Source: an uncultured bacterium (GTDB lineage Bacteria > Bipolaricaulota > Bipolaricaulia > UBA7950 > UBA9294). Taken from it: 64,000 bases of DNA. The notes under the pieces are model-generated. The model saw only the letters and a program-made list of their open reading frames with translations. It searched no databases and was not told the origin of the DNA. The position numbers and the translations under genes were made by a program. Each line of letters begins with the position of its first letter. The stretch's first letter is position 1. Below are positions 50,874 through 60,688 of this stretch, in pieces. The DNA lies in contig CAIOGO010000022.1 of the NCBI GenBank assembly GCA_903857865.1, positions 1 through 64,000 on the forward strand, read 5' to 3'.

Positions 50874-52144
50874 AGGCCTCCAAGCGCCCTGCGCGCCTCC
50901 GCGACCACGGTCAAGGACCCGGTAACAAGAATCGTGTCGCGCGGGTCCGCACGGCGCACAAGATCGCGCACCCCCTCCTCGACGGAATCATAGCGGATGC
51001 ACCGTCCGACATGCTTCTCGACGTAGACTGCAAGTTCGTCGGAGCCAAGGGCCCGCGGGCTCGATGATGCGGTCACTCCAATCCGGCCGAAGTGGGGTGC
51101 GAGGGCAGCCACCACTCCGCCCACGTCCTTGTCTCGCAGAATTCCAACGAGCAGCGTGCGGTGCTGCCGGTCCGGCTCCCAGTCCACGATGGCTTGCGCT
51201 ACGACCGATGCTGCGGCGACGTTGTGGGCACCGTCGAGGAGTACCGCGGGGTTCGCCTGCATCAGTTCCCACCGTCCGGGCCAACGGACCGAGGCCAGCC
51301 CTGCGGCCACCGCGTCAAGAGGAAGGCTCCATCCCCTCTCGCGGAGCAGGAGAACGCAGGTGAGAGCGAGTCGTAGATTGTCGAGTTGGTACGCTCCGAG
51401 CAGCGGAAGATCGACTTGCTGCGGAAGGTCGTCGCCATGGATCAAGTACGCGCCGGCGCGCCCGGCACTGGCCTTCCTCTCGACCTGCACGTCCGTGTCG
51501 TGCAGCGGAGCGCCGACCCTGGCGCATTCTGCGGTTACAACGGCCTCCGCATTGGGGTGCAGTTTGCCGATCACCATGGGGACGCCCGGCTTGGCGATTC
51601 CCGCCTTCTCCCAGGCGATCTCCGCGACCGTGCTGCCGAGAAGCGCCGTGTGGTCGAGCGAGACGTTCGTCAAGACGGTCAGAATCGGCGCTACGACGTT
51701 CGTCGCGTCGAAGCGACCGCCCAACCCCACCTCGATCACGGTGAGATCTACGAAACGCGCCCGGAAGTGCTCGAACGCGATGGCGGTGAGCGCCTCGAAC
51801 TGGCTCGGGATATCGTCGTGCGCAAAGAACTCGGGGCCGAGGCGCGCGGCGATCGCGGCGAATGCCTCCTCCGAAACCCACTCCCCGTCCACGCAGATGC
51901 GGTCGCGGAAGTCGATCAGGTCGGGAGACGTGTACCGGCCCACGCGGTAGCCGGCACACTGGAGGATCGCGGCCAGCATGGCTACGACCGACCCCTTTCC
52001 GTTGGTTCCCGTCACGTGGATGGCGGGGAAGCTGCGCTCGGGGTGTCCGAGGACGGAGAGGAGGCGATCAATCCGCTCGAGCCCTGGCTTGACCTCGAAT
52101 TGAGGAAGACGATCGAGGAGCGCGCGCGATGCGGCGTAGTCCAT
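50870..52144 (-). CDS. folC: folylpolyglutamate synthase / dihydrofolate synthase
   Basis: This 424-residue Mur-ligase-family enzyme has IHVTGTNGKGSVVAML (P-loop), GRYTSPDLIDFRDRI, FEALTAIAFEHF, EVGLGGRFDATNVV and the C-terminal domain with LLDGAHNVAAA. It adds glutamate to folates and may also make dihydrofolate. Its start codon follows directly on the valS stop with no gap. Confidence 0.96.
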   Translation of the reverse strand: MDYAASRALLDRLPQFEVKPGLERIDRLLSVLGHPERSFPAIHVTGTNGKGSVVAMLAAILQCAGYRVGRYTSPDLIDFRDRICVDGEWVSEEAFAAIAARLGPEFFAHDDIPSQFEALTAIAFEHFRARFVDLTVIEVGLGGRFDATNVVAPILTVLTNVSLDHTALLGSTVAEIAWEKAGIAKPGVPMVIGKLHPNAEAVVTAECARVGAPLHDTDVQVERKASAGRAGAYLIHGDDLPQQVDLPLLGAYQLDNLRLALTCVLLLRERGWSLPLDAVAAGLASVRWPGRWELMQANPAVLLDGAHNVAAASVVAQAIVDWEPDRQHRTLLVGILRDKDVGGVVAALAPHFGRIGVTASSSPRALGSDELAVYVEKHVGRCIRYDSVEEGVRDLVRRADPRDTILVTGSLTVVAEARRALGGL

Positions 52145-54769
52145 CTACGCTCCGAGCGAATCGAGGTTCGCCTGGAGTCGGTCGCGCTTGCGTTGGAACT
52201 CCTCTTGCTTGCCGCGCTCCTTCTCGACGACGGCTTCCGGCGCGCGGCCAAGGAACTGGGCGTTTGCCAACTTCACTTCCACCTCGGCGAGATCTGCCTG
52301 GGTCGAAGACAGTTCGCTGCGAAGCCGCGCGACCTCGGAGTCGAGGTCAATGAGGCCAGCCAGGGGCACGTAGATCTCGGCATCGGTGAGAACGATGCGC
52401 GCGGACCCGCTAGGGGCCGACACATCAGGGGAGACGGTCCATTCGGCCGGGCCGGTCATCCCAGTGCACGTCTCGAGTCTGTCGACCAAACGTCCAGTAG
52501 GGCCTTGAGGATCCGCTTTGACGAGAACCGACAGCTTGGCCGTGGACGGAACATTCCACTCGGCACGAACGGATCGGATCCCGCCAATGACGCTTTGGAG
52601 CGTACCCATATCCCTTTCCGCGTCCGCATCGCGCGGCCCGGCTACCGGGAACGGGGCAATGCACACCGATGCAGGTCGATTGCCGAGAGCTTGCCAGATC
52701 TCCTCGGTGATGAACGGGGCGAAGGGGTGGAGGAGCTTCGTCGTCTCGCTCAGGACGTGGCAGAGGACTCCGCGGGCTGCGTCGTCGCCGACGGCGAGGC
52801 GGGGCTTCACCATCTCGAGGTACCAGTCGCAGGCGTCGTGCCACGTGAAGTCGTAGAGAGCTTCGGCGGCGAGGTGGAAGCTGTACTCGTCGAGGTGACG
52901 GGTCACCGTCTGAATCGTGTCCGAAAGCCGCGATAGGATGTAGCGATCCTCCAACTCCACGACGCGCGTTGGGAGCGGCGGCCGCTCGTCGTCGAGGTTC
53001 ATGAGCACGAACCTCGCCATGTTCCACAGCTTGTTGAGGAAGTTGCGGCCCTCGGCGAGATCCGACCACGGCATCCGCACGGAGCGCCCCTTGCCCGTCG
53101 TGTGAGCCATCGCCAGCCGTAGGGCGTCGGCGCCGTACTCGCCGATGAGGTCGATGGGGTCGACGCTGTTCCCCTTCGACTTCGACATCTTCTGCCCGTT
53201 GTCGTCGACGACGAGGGGCGTGATGTACACGGTTCGGAACGGCACGTCGCCCATGAAATGGAGTGATGCCATGACCATGCGCGACACCCAGAAGAAGAGG
53301 ATGTCGAACCCCGTCAGTAGGAACGACGTCGGAAAGAAAGTTGCCAGGTCTTCGGTCTTCTCGGGCCATCCCATCACGGAGAACGGCCAGAGCCATGAGG
53401 AGAACCACGTGTCGAGCACGTCCTCGTCCTGCCGGAGATCCGCATCCTTGCCGTAATGGGCGCGCGCCGCAGCGACCGCTTCCTCTTCCGAGCGAGCCAC
53501 GAACTCGTGCTCGTCAGGGCCGTACCACACCGGGATCCGGTGTCCCCACCACAGCTGGCGCGAGATGCACCAGTCGCGGATGTTCTCTAGCCAATCGTTG
53601 TAGAGCTTCGTCCACCGCTCCGGCACGAACTGGATGCGGCCGTCCTTCACAGCTTGGAGCGCTTCTCGCGCCAACGGCTCCATACGTACGAACCACTGTG
53701 TCGACAGGAGAGGCTCGACGAGCGTGTCGCAGCGATCGCAGTGTCCCACTGCATGTCCGTACGGGACGACCCTCTCGAGGAGTCCTTCCGCCTCGAGCCG
53801 ATCAACGACGGCCTTCCGCGCCGCGTCGCGCCCGAGGCCCTGGAACGGTCCCGCGTTCGCGTTGAGCGTGCCGTCGGGGCTCAAGATGTTGATTGAGTCC
53901 AGCTTGTGGGTCTTGCCGATCTCGAAGTCCACCGGGTCGTGCGCCGGCGTCACCTTGAGCGCTCCAGTCCCGAACGCCGGGTCCACGGACTCGGTCGCCA
54001 CGATGGGCAGCCGCCGGCCGAGAAGCGGCAGGATGGCGGCCGTGCCGATCAGGTGAGCAAAGCGCTCGTCGTCGGGATGGACGGCGATCGCCGTGTCTCC
54101 GAGCATTGTCTCCGGCCGCGTCGTGGCGATCGTCAACGTGCCGCCGCTCTCTAGAGGGTAGCGAATGTAGTAGAGAGCGCCTTGCACGTCGCGATGATCG
54201 ACCTCGAGGTCCGACAAGGCCGTGCTGCAGCGCGGGCACCAGTTAGTCAGGTACTCGCCGCGGTAGATGAGGCCTTCGTTGTAGAGCTGTACGAACACCT
54301 CGCGAACGGCCGCGGAAAGGCCTTCATCGAGCGTGAATCGCAGGCGAGACCAGTCGCATGAGCAGCCGAGGGCCTTCAACTGTTCGATGATCTCCGAGCC
54401 GTACTTCGCCTTCCAGTCCCAAACGCGTTCGACGAACGCTTCGCGCCCGAGTTCGTGCCGATTCGTGCCCTCGCGTGCGAGCATCTTCTCCACGACGTTC
54501 TGCGTTGCGATCCCAGCGTGGTCCGTCCCGGGAAACCAGCACGCCGCGTTGCCCTTCATGCGGTGATAGCGGATGACGACGTCCTGGAGCGTGTTGTTCA
54601 GCGCATGCCCCATGTGCAAGCGTCCGGTGATGTTCGGCGGCGGGATCACGATCGAGAATGGAGCCTTGCCAACGACGCCGGCCGGTACGCGGAAGTAGTC
54701 GCCCTCTTCCCAGAGGCGGTAGCTCCTCGCCTCGACGTCTGCCGGTTGATAGCGCTTGGACAGTTCCAT
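52145..54769 (-). CDS. valS: valyl-tRNA synthetase
   Basis: This 874-residue class I synthetase has the HIGH-type motif PPNITGRLHMGHALNN, the CP1 editing domain (TTRPETMLGDTAIAVHP), DWCISRQLWWGHRIPVWY, the KMSKSKGN loop, an anticodon-binding domain and a C-terminal coiled coil (about residues 810-874) that contacts tRNA. Zinc-like pairs (CPRCSTAL and CDRCDT) are present. ATG 54769 has GGAGGTG upstream. Confidence 0.97.
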   Translation of the reverse strand: MELSKRYQPADVEARSYRLWEEGDYFRVPAGVVGKAPFSIVIPPPNITGRLHMGHALNNTLQDVVIRYHRMKGNAACWFPGTDHAGIATQNVVEKMLAREGTNRHELGREAFVERVWDWKAKYGSEIIEQLKALGCSCDWSRLRFTLDEGLSAAVREVFVQLYNEGLIYRGEYLTNWCPRCSTALSDLEVDHRDVQGALYYIRYPLESGGTLTIATTRPETMLGDTAIAVHPDDERFAHLIGTAAILPLLGRRLPIVATESVDPAFGTGALKVTPAHDPVDFEIGKTHKLDSINILSPDGTLNANAGPFQGLGRDAARKAVVDRLEAEGLLERVVPYGHAVGHCDRCDTLVEPLLSTQWFVRMEPLAREALQAVKDGRIQFVPERWTKLYNDWLENIRDWCISRQLWWGHRIPVWYGPDEHEFVARSEEEAVAAARAHYGKDADLRQDEDVLDTWFSSWLWPFSVMGWPEKTEDLATFFPTSFLLTGFDILFFWVSRMVMASLHFMGDVPFRTVYITPLVVDDNGQKMSKSKGNSVDPIDLIGEYGADALRLAMAHTTGKGRSVRMPWSDLAEGRNFLNKLWNMARFVLMNLDDERPPLPTRVVELEDRYILSRLSDTIQTVTRHLDEYSFHLAAEALYDFTWHDACDWYLEMVKPRLAVGDDAARGVLCHVLSETTKLLHPFAPFITEEIWQALGNRPASVCIAPFPVAGPRDADAERDMGTLQSVIGGIRSVRAEWNVPSTAKLSVLVKADPQGPTGRLVDRLETCTGMTGPAEWTVSPDVSAPSGSARIVLTDAEIYVPLAGLIDLDSEVARLRSELSSTQADLAEVEVKLANAQFLGRAPEAVVEKERGKQEEFQRKRDRLQANLDSLGA

Positions 54770-54822
54770 CTCGCACCTCCGCGGGATTGACGCTCAACGG
54801 ATGAACGCGGACCCTGCTCCGC

Positions 54823-55272
54823 CTACGTCCACTTTCGCAGGGCGATCTCGTAGTCGTGGAGCTCCTCGGGAGCGAAGAACAGCGCTACCTCGCGCTGCGC
54901 TGAGGCCAGTGAGTCTGAGCCGTGCACAAGGTTCATGGTCAGATTGAGCCCGAAGTCGCCGCGAATGGTCCCGGATCCCGCCTTCTGCGGATTCGTGACG
55001 CCCATCAGGTTGCGGACGACCTCCACCGCGTTGTCCCCTTCCACGGCGAGCGCGACGATCGGGGACGCCGTGATGAATGCCAGCAGATCGGCGTAGAACG
55101 GCTTCTCCACGTGCTCCGCATAGTGCCTGCCCGCGAGGCTCTCGTCGACCCGGAGCATCTTCATCCCCACGAGCTTCAGGCCCTTCTCCTCAAAGCGGGA
55201 GACGACGCGCCCGACGAGGCCCCGCTGAACGGTGTCGGGCTTGCACAACACCAGCGTTCGCTGCATCGACAT
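54823..55272 (-). CDS. ndk: nucleoside diphosphate kinase
   Basis: This 149-residue protein shows RTLVLCKPDTVQRGLVG, FYADLLAFITASPIVALAVE, GATNP-like GVTNPQKAGSGTIRGDF and the phospho-histidine motif NLVHGSDS. It transfers the gamma phosphate between NTPs. ATG 55272 has AGGAGGAACAAG just upstream; the next Met (55266) is also possible. Confidence 0.96.
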   Translation of the reverse strand: MSMQRTLVLCKPDTVQRGLVGRVVSRFEEKGLKLVGMKMLRVDESLAGRHYAEHVEKPFYADLLAFITASPIVALAVEGDNAVEVVRNLMGVTNPQKAGSGTIRGDFGLNLTMNLVHGSDSLASAQREVALFFAPEELHDYEIALRKWT

Positions 55273-55282
55273 CTTGTTCCTC

Positions 55283-56383
55283 CTACGACCTGCGGACGTA
55301 GCACCCGCCGTCGACTTCCGCGATGAGATCATCGAGTTGCAGGAGCAGTAGAACGTGCGAGGCTTCGGTAGGGGAAAGGTCCGCGCGCGCAATGATATCG
55401 TCAACGTGGACCGGATCAAGGCCGATAAGATCGTAGACACGCCGCTCCCGCGCTCCGAGAGACACCTCTTCCGGCTCCTCGAACGCCGGAGCGCGCTCGG
55501 CCATCGAACGGAGGTCGGGAAACTCCTCTAGAATGTCGTTGATCGTCTCCGCGATCTTCGCCCCTTGCCGGATCAGGTTGTTCGTCCCTGCTGAGGTCGC
55601 CGTTGTGATGTTTCCGGGAACGGCGAAAACCTCGCGCCCTTGTTCGAGAGCGAGGCGCGCGGTGATGAGGGACCCGCTGCGCAGGGGCGCTTGGACCACG
55701 ACGACGCCGCGACAGAGGCCGGAGAGGATTCGGTTTCTCTGAGGGAATGTCCACTTTGCCGGGCGTGTGCCGAGGGGATACTCGCTCATCGCGGTACCCT
55801 CGACGGCGATGCGCTCGAACAACGGCTGGTTCGTCTTTGGATAGGGGTAGTCGAGCCCGCAACCGAGCACGGCCACGGTGTGCCCCCCCACGTCGAGCGC
55901 ACCCTGATGGGCGGCGGCATCAATGCCGGCTGCCAGGCCGCTCACGATGAGGATCCCCTTCAGCGCTAGCTGGCTCGCGAACCGCGCCGCGACGAGCTTC
56001 CCGTACTGCGTCCCGCGACGCGTGCCGACGATGCCGATCGTGCACGAGGTGTCCACGGGGAGCTTGCCGCGGACGTACAACGCGAACGGGGGATCGTCAA
56101 TCTCGCGCAGGAGAGCCGGGTACTCGGGATCGACGAGCGTGACCAGATGAATCCCCGCCCGTTCTGTCTTCTCCAGCTCTTCGTCGATCGCCGCGTCGCT
56201 GCGCGCCGAGCCAATGGCCTCCCCCAGCATGGATGACCCGAACACGGAGGAGAGCCGGCTTGCCGGGGCTTCCCACACAGCGCGGAACGAGTCGAAGTGC
56301 GCGAGCAACAGCTTCGCTCGCTTCGGCGTAAGCTGCGGAATCCGATTGAGCCCTATCAGGCACTCTCTGTCCGTGCGCGTCAT
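55283..56383 (-). CDS. dprA: DNA processing protein DprA
   Basis: This 366-residue protein has a SAM-like N-terminus (residues 1-65), the Rossmann-type DprA domain with IGIVGTRRGTQYGKLVA, VSGLAAGIDAAAHQGAL, VAVLGCGLDYPYPKTN, FPQRNRILSGL and VPGNITTATSAGTNNLIR, and a C-terminal DML1-like winged helix (residues ~305-366). It loads RecA on incoming single-stranded DNA during transformation. The start lies inside the open frame of comEC. Confidence 0.96.
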   Translation of the reverse strand: MTRTDRECLIGLNRIPQLTPKRAKLLLAHFDSFRAVWEAPASRLSSVFGSSMLGEAIGSARSDAAIDEELEKTERAGIHLVTLVDPEYPALLREIDDPPFALYVRGKLPVDTSCTIGIVGTRRGTQYGKLVAARFASQLALKGILIVSGLAAGIDAAAHQGALDVGGHTVAVLGCGLDYPYPKTNQPLFERIAVEGTAMSEYPLGTRPAKWTFPQRNRILSGLCRGVVVVQAPLRSGSLITARLALEQGREVFAVPGNITTATSAGTNNLIRQGAKIAETINDILEEFPDLRSMAERAPAFEEPEEVSLGARERRVYDLIGLDPVHVDDIIARADLSPTEASHVLLLLQLDDLIAEVDGGCYVRRS

Positions 56384-57983
56384 CGTGTAGCAGACTAGGA
56401 TCTAGTCCCCCTCCGGTCAACACCGTCGGTCGATTGTCCGTGATGGTTGGGTCGACCGCCATCGCGAGTCCGGCTCGGCACTCCGCGATCGCGAGCCGAG
56501 GGGCCTGAGCCACGACCTTGCGCGCGAAGTAGAGGAGAACGACGAGGCCGGCGAGCCACAACCCTACTCGTTCGTCGCTGGGGACAGCGCTTCCGGGAAG
56601 GCGTGCGGCTGCGATGACGACGCCCTCGAAGAGTCGGAGCGTGAGTCCGAACGCCTGCGCCGCGGCAGCCGCAACCGGACCCCATGCGGAGCAAGCGATG
56701 GCCACGACCCCGGCCCAGAGGGCCACGGTCGACAGCGGGATGGCGAGAATGCCGGTCACGGCGGTCCACATCTGGAGCTTCTCGAACTGGAGAGCGAGGA
56801 TGGGCGCCGCTCCCGCCTGAGCCGCCAGCGAGACGAAGAGGAGAGAGGTGGCGAAGCGCGCCGTCGCCGCCAGGAAGCGCGGGAGGCGCGCAAAGGCCGG
56901 CCAACCTCGGCGTGGGGCGAACGCAAGGAGGCCCGCCGTCGCCGCAACGCTGAGTTGGAAGCCCACGTCGAACAGGCACGCTGGCTGTGCCAGGAGGAGG
57001 GCGCAGGACGCCGCGGCGAGCGCGTTCATCGGACGAATCGACGCTCGCAGGATAAGTCCAAGGTCGGCGAGCACGCTGCCGGCGGCGACGAAGAGGAAGA
57101 GCAACGCCGATCGCAGGAAGCTGATCCAGGGGCCGATGATCCACACCGCGGCGAGGACGACGAGGACGACGACGAGGTAGGCGACTGCCGGGCGCACGTG
57201 GAGAGCTCGAAGCACCAGCCACACCCCAGCGAGAAGGACGGCGAGATGCATGCCGGACACGGCGAGAATGTGCATCAGGCCGGTGCGCGCGAAGGCCTCC
57301 TCCGTCTCGTCGGACAGTGCGAAGCGGTCGCCGAAGATGTAGCTCTGCGCGAGGGCGAACTCCTCCGGCGCCAGTCTCTGTTCCAGAGAGTGCAGAAACG
57401 TTTGTCGCAGGCGGTCGCCCCATCGCAGAATCCCGTTCTCGTACCCCAGCCTCGTGAGCCCCGCCGACTCAACCCACATCGTGGCGAAGATGCCCTGCCG
57501 CTCGAGGTACTCCGCGTAGTCGAATCCATCGAACGTGCCCGGCCGTTCGGCCCGCCCGGTGAGTCGGACGCGGTCGCCGTAGTGCACGGTGCCCGCCGCG
57601 GCCGGCGAGCAGTACCACGTGGCGAGGATCCGCTTCGGCAGTTCGTCCGGCTTGACCACGAAGCGTATGCGGCCGCCCCCCAGGCTTGGATAGGAGACGA
57701 TGGTCCCGGTCACCTCGGAGATTCGTGGTGCGCGGAGCGCGAGCCACTCTGGAATGTCAGGTTCAGCAGCGCCGCGGAGGAGTCCGAGGATGGCGATGCA
57801 ACCAAGAAGGATCGCGCGTCGCGCGGTCGTGCGGCGGAGCGCAACCGCCAGGACGAGGCACGCGGCACCGGCTCCCAGCCACAGCGCAGGAACGAATGGG
57901 GGTGCCAATCTGGACGCGGCCACGATGCCGGCAGCCAGTGCGAAGAGGATTCCGACCATGGGATATCTCATCGTCTCTTTCAT
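56097..57983 (-). CDS. comEC: ComEC-type competence channel protein without MBL domain; open frame runs into dprA
   Basis: The recognisable part (residues 1-505, to about 56470) has an N-terminal membrane pair, the DUF4131 OB-like domain (TGTIVSYPSLGGGRIRFVV, YGDRVRLTGRAERPGTFDGFDYAEYL) and the Competence membrane domain (TGLMHILAVSGMHLAVL, FDVGFQLSVAATAGLL). ComEC transports single-stranded DNA through the membrane. Full-length ComEC usually ends in a metallo-beta-lactamase nuclease domain, which is missing. The frame has no stop at the end of the channel domain and continues 287 bases into dprA, where it is not protein-like. A frameshift or a deletion that removed the MBL domain is likely. 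The true end may be near 56395. Confidence 0.85.
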   Translation of the reverse strand: MKETMRYPMVGILFALAAGIVAASRLAPPFVPALWLGAGAACLVLAVALRRTTARRAILLGCIAILGLLRGAAEPDIPEWLALRAPRISEVTGTIVSYPSLGGGRIRFVVKPDELPKRILATWYCSPAAAGTVHYGDRVRLTGRAERPGTFDGFDYAEYLERQGIFATMWVESAGLTRLGYENGILRWGDRLRQTFLHSLEQRLAPEEFALAQSYIFGDRFALSDETEEAFARTGLMHILAVSGMHLAVLLAGVWLVLRALHVRPAVAYLVVVLVVLAAVWIIGPWISFLRSALLFLFVAAGSVLADLGLILRASIRPMNALAAASCALLLAQPACLFDVGFQLSVAATAGLLAFAPRRGWPAFARLPRFLAATARFATSLLFVSLAAQAGAAPILALQFEKLQMWTAVTGILAIPLSTVALWAGVVAIACSAWGPVAAAAAQAFGLTLRLFEGVVIAAARLPGSAVPSDERVGLWLAGLVVLLYFARKVVAQAPRLAIAECRAGLAMAVDPTITDNRPTVLTGGGLDPSLLHDDAHGQRVPDRAQSDSAAYAEASEAVARALRLVPRCVGSPGKPALLRVRVIHAGGGHWLGAQRRGDRRRAGEDRTGGDSSGHARRSRVPGSPARD

Positions 57984-58002
57984 GAGGATACGTCATCCGG
58001 CC

Positions 58003-58031
58003 TTGCGGATGGAAGGGCAAAGCCCTACAAT
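58003..58031 (+). promoter_or_regulatory. tmRNA promoter
   Basis: TTGCGG (58003-58008), a 17-base spacer and TACAAT (58026-58031). Transcription would start about 15 bases before the mature tmRNA 5' end at 58053. Confidence 0.7.
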
Positions 58032-58052
58032 GAGCCTTGTGGTCTTTGACAT

Positions 58053-58414
<362 letters not shown>

Positions 58415-58433
58415 ACGTCCCATCCGGGAACGG

Positions 58434-58468
58434 CGGCCCTGGGCCATGCGCCAGGGCCGTTTGTCCTT
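58434..58468 (+). terminator. tmRNA terminator
   Basis: CGGCCCTGG (58434-58442) pairs with CCAGGGCCG (58451-58459) and is followed by TTTGTCCTT. Confidence 0.82.
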
Positions 58469-58501
58469 CTCGGCCCTCCCGAGCGCCCCGACAATGCCCT
58501 C

Positions 58502-59680
58502 ATGCACCGGGAGATGAGCTTGACACAGACTCAGGATTTCGACGAGATCATCAGTCGACGCGGAACTGACAGCATCAAGTGGAATCTGTACGACGAGGAC
58601 GTCCTGCCGCTGTGGATTGCGGACATGGACTTTCTCACCGCCCCGGCTGTTCGCGAGGCTCTGCATGAGCGCGTCGAGCACGGGATCTTCGGCTACGTCG
58701 CCGAGCCAACCGAACTGCGCGAAGTCCTCGTCGAACGCCTGCGACGCCTCTACGCCTGGAACGTGCAGCCCGAGGCGCTCGCCTTCCTGCCGAGCGTGGT
58801 CTGCGGCTTCAACCTCGTGCACCAGAGCGTGACGAAGCGCGGAGACGGCGTCCTCTTTCAGACACCCGCCTACTTCCCCATCCGCATTGCCCCGAAGAAC
58901 GCGCGGGCAACTGCCCAGGCGGTGCCACTCGCCCGACGCGATGACGGACGGTACGAGATCGACTTCGATGCGCTCGAAGCGGCGGTCACAAAGAAGACCC
59001 GCATGTTCATGCTCTGCAACCCGCACAACCCGGTGGGGCGTAGCTACTCGGAGCAGGAGCTCGTCGAACTCGGCGACCTCTGTGTCCGCCACCGCCTTAC
59101 CATCTGCTCGGACGAGATCCACAGCGACTTCGTCTACGATGGAGCGCGGCACGTCCCCGTCGCCTCGTTGTCGCCGGAGATCGAGGCGCAAACCGTCACG
59201 CTCATTGCGCCGTCTAAGTCGTTCAACATCGCGGGTCTGCACTCGGCCGTCGCCATCATCCCCAACAAGGAACTGCGCGAGAAGGTCGTGCAAGCGAAGC
59301 GGGGCCTCGTCCCGAGCGTCAGCATCTTCGGCTATGTGGGTATGCTCGCCGCGTACCGCGACGGAGAGGAGTGGTTCGCCGATGTCTTCGCCTACGTAGA
59401 GAAGAACCGCGACTTCGTGCGCGAGTTCGTTGCACGCGAGATGCCGGGAGTCGCCGTCAGCCCGATCGAGGGAACGTACCTCGCGTGGCTCGACTGCCGG
59501 GAAGCTGGATTGCATGGCGATCCGTACGAGTTCTTCCTCCGCGAGGCGCGCGTCGCGACCAATCCGGGTCCGATCTTCGGTCCGCAGGGAGAGGGCTTCA
59601 TCCGCCTCAATTTCGCTTGCCCGCGATCTACCCTGAGCGAAGGCCTGTCGCGCATGCGGGACGCGCTGCGACGTCAGTGA
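58502..59680 (+). CDS. PatB/MalY-type pyridoxal-phosphate C-S lyase or aminotransferase
   Basis: This 392-residue class I/II aminotransferase-fold enzyme has the PatB/MalY opening (RRGTDSIKWNLYDEDVLPLW, IADMDF), HNPVGRSYSEQEL, SDEIHSDFVYDGARH and the PLP lysine in APSKSFNIAGLHSA. Members cleave cystathionine or cystine to release sulfide or homocysteine, or act as aminotransferases. With cysE-cysK in the window a role in sulfur amino-acid metabolism is plausible. ATG 58502 or 58514 could be the start; neither has a strong ribosome site. Confidence 0.9.
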   Translation: MHREMSLTQTQDFDEIISRRGTDSIKWNLYDEDVLPLWIADMDFLTAPAVREALHERVEHGIFGYVAEPTELREVLVERLRRLYAWNVQPEALAFLPSVVCGFNLVHQSVTKRGDGVLFQTPAYFPIRIAPKNARATAQAVPLARRDDGRYEIDFDALEAAVTKKTRMFMLCNPHNPVGRSYSEQELVELGDLCVRHRLTICSDEIHSDFVYDGARHVPVASLSPEIEAQTVTLIAPSKSFNIAGLHSAVAIIPNKELREKVVQAKRGLVPSVSIFGYVGMLAAYRDGEEWFADVFAYVEKNRDFVREFVAREMPGVAVSPIEGTYLAWLDCREAGLHGDPYEFFLREARVATNPGPIFGPQGEGFIRLNFACPRSTLSEGLSRMRDALRRQ

Positions 59681-59721
59681 CCTCTGCGCCGACAAAGGCG
59701 CCAACGCTCCTCCCGAATGAG

Positions 59722-59745
59722 ATCGGGAGACAGACCCGATACAAT
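59722..59745 (+). promoter_or_regulatory. possible operator/promoter of the ABC exporter operon
   Basis: ATCGGG (59722-59727), 7 bases, CCCGAT (59735-59740) form an inverted repeat overlapping TACAAT (59740-59745). No TTGC -35 is at normal spacing. Confidence 0.35.
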
Positions 59746-59767
59746 CCGCCCTTTGGGAGCGAATGAC

Positions 59768-60688
59768 ATGACGCAACCTGTTCTCGAAGTGACATCGATT
59801 TCGAAGCAGTTCGAGTCCGTGCGCGCCGTGGACGGCGTCAGTTTCGATGTCGGCCGGGGAGAGATCCTCGGCTACCTCGGTCCGAACGGTGCCGGGAAGA
59901 CGACGTCGATCCGCATGATCCTCGGGATCTTCCAGCCCGACGAGGGCGAGATCCGCATCCACATCGACGGCCACTCCGGCCGTCTCCTGAAGGAGCGAAC
60001 GGGCTATCTGCCCGAGGAGCGCGGCCTCTACGCCGACGCGACGGTCCTCGACGCGCTTGCCTACTTCGCCGAGCTCAAAGGGATGCGGCGCGCGGATGCG
60101 CGCCAGCGCGTGATCCAGTGGCTCGGACGGCTCGATCTCCTCGACTGGCAGAACAAGAAGGTGGAGAAGCTGTCGAAGGGGATGCAGCAGAAGGTCCAGT
60201 TCATCGCTGCGGTAGCGCACAAGCCGGACCTCCTCGTCCTCGACGAGCCGTTCTCGGGACTCGATCCGGTCCACCAGGATCTCATGAAAGACGTCATCCG
60301 CGAGCTGCGGGATGGAGGCGCCGCGATCATGCTGTCGGCGCACCAGATGAATCAGGTGGAAGAACTGTGCGACCGCATCTTCCTCATCCACCATGGGCGC
60401 CGCGTCCTCTACGGAAGACTCGACGACATCAAGGCGGCGCACGGCGAGCACGTCGTCCGACTGCGTTTCGAAGGCACCGCCGAGGGTCTGGCCAACCTGC
60501 CGGGAGTCGCGGAGCTCTCGATCCAGGGGGATCGCGCTTCGCTACGGCTCGAGCGAAATGCCTCTCCGGACGTATTCGTTCGTTCGCTGCCTGCTGCGCT
60601 CACGATCCGCGAGATCGTGGTCACGCGGCCGCCGCTCCACGATATCTTCGTGCGCACGATCGGGAGGGAAGACAATGAAGCTGCGTAG
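59768..60688 (+). CDS. ABC transporter ATP-binding protein (NatA-like)
   Basis: This 306-residue ATPase has Walker A GPNGAGKTTS, signature LSKGMQQKVQF, Walker B LLVLDEPFSGLDP and the His switch SAHQMNQVE. The C-terminal ~80-residue domain (DUF4162-like) is common in NatA/DrrA export ATPases. ATG 59768. It overlaps the permease gene by 14 bases, so the two form one exporter of unknown substrate (sodium, antibiotics or lipids in relatives). Confidence 0.92.
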   Translation: MTQPVLEVTSISKQFESVRAVDGVSFDVGRGEILGYLGPNGAGKTTSIRMILGIFQPDEGEIRIHIDGHSGRLLKERTGYLPEERGLYADATVLDALAYFAELKGMRRADARQRVIQWLGRLDLLDWQNKKVEKLSKGMQQKVQFIAAVAHKPDLLVLDEPFSGLDPVHQDLMKDVIRELRDGGAAIMLSAHQMNQVEELCDRIFLIHHGRRVLYGRLDDIKAAHGEHVVRLRFEGTAEGLANLPGVAELSIQGDRASLRLERNASPDVFVRSLPAALTIREIVVTRPPLHDIFVRTIGREDNEAA

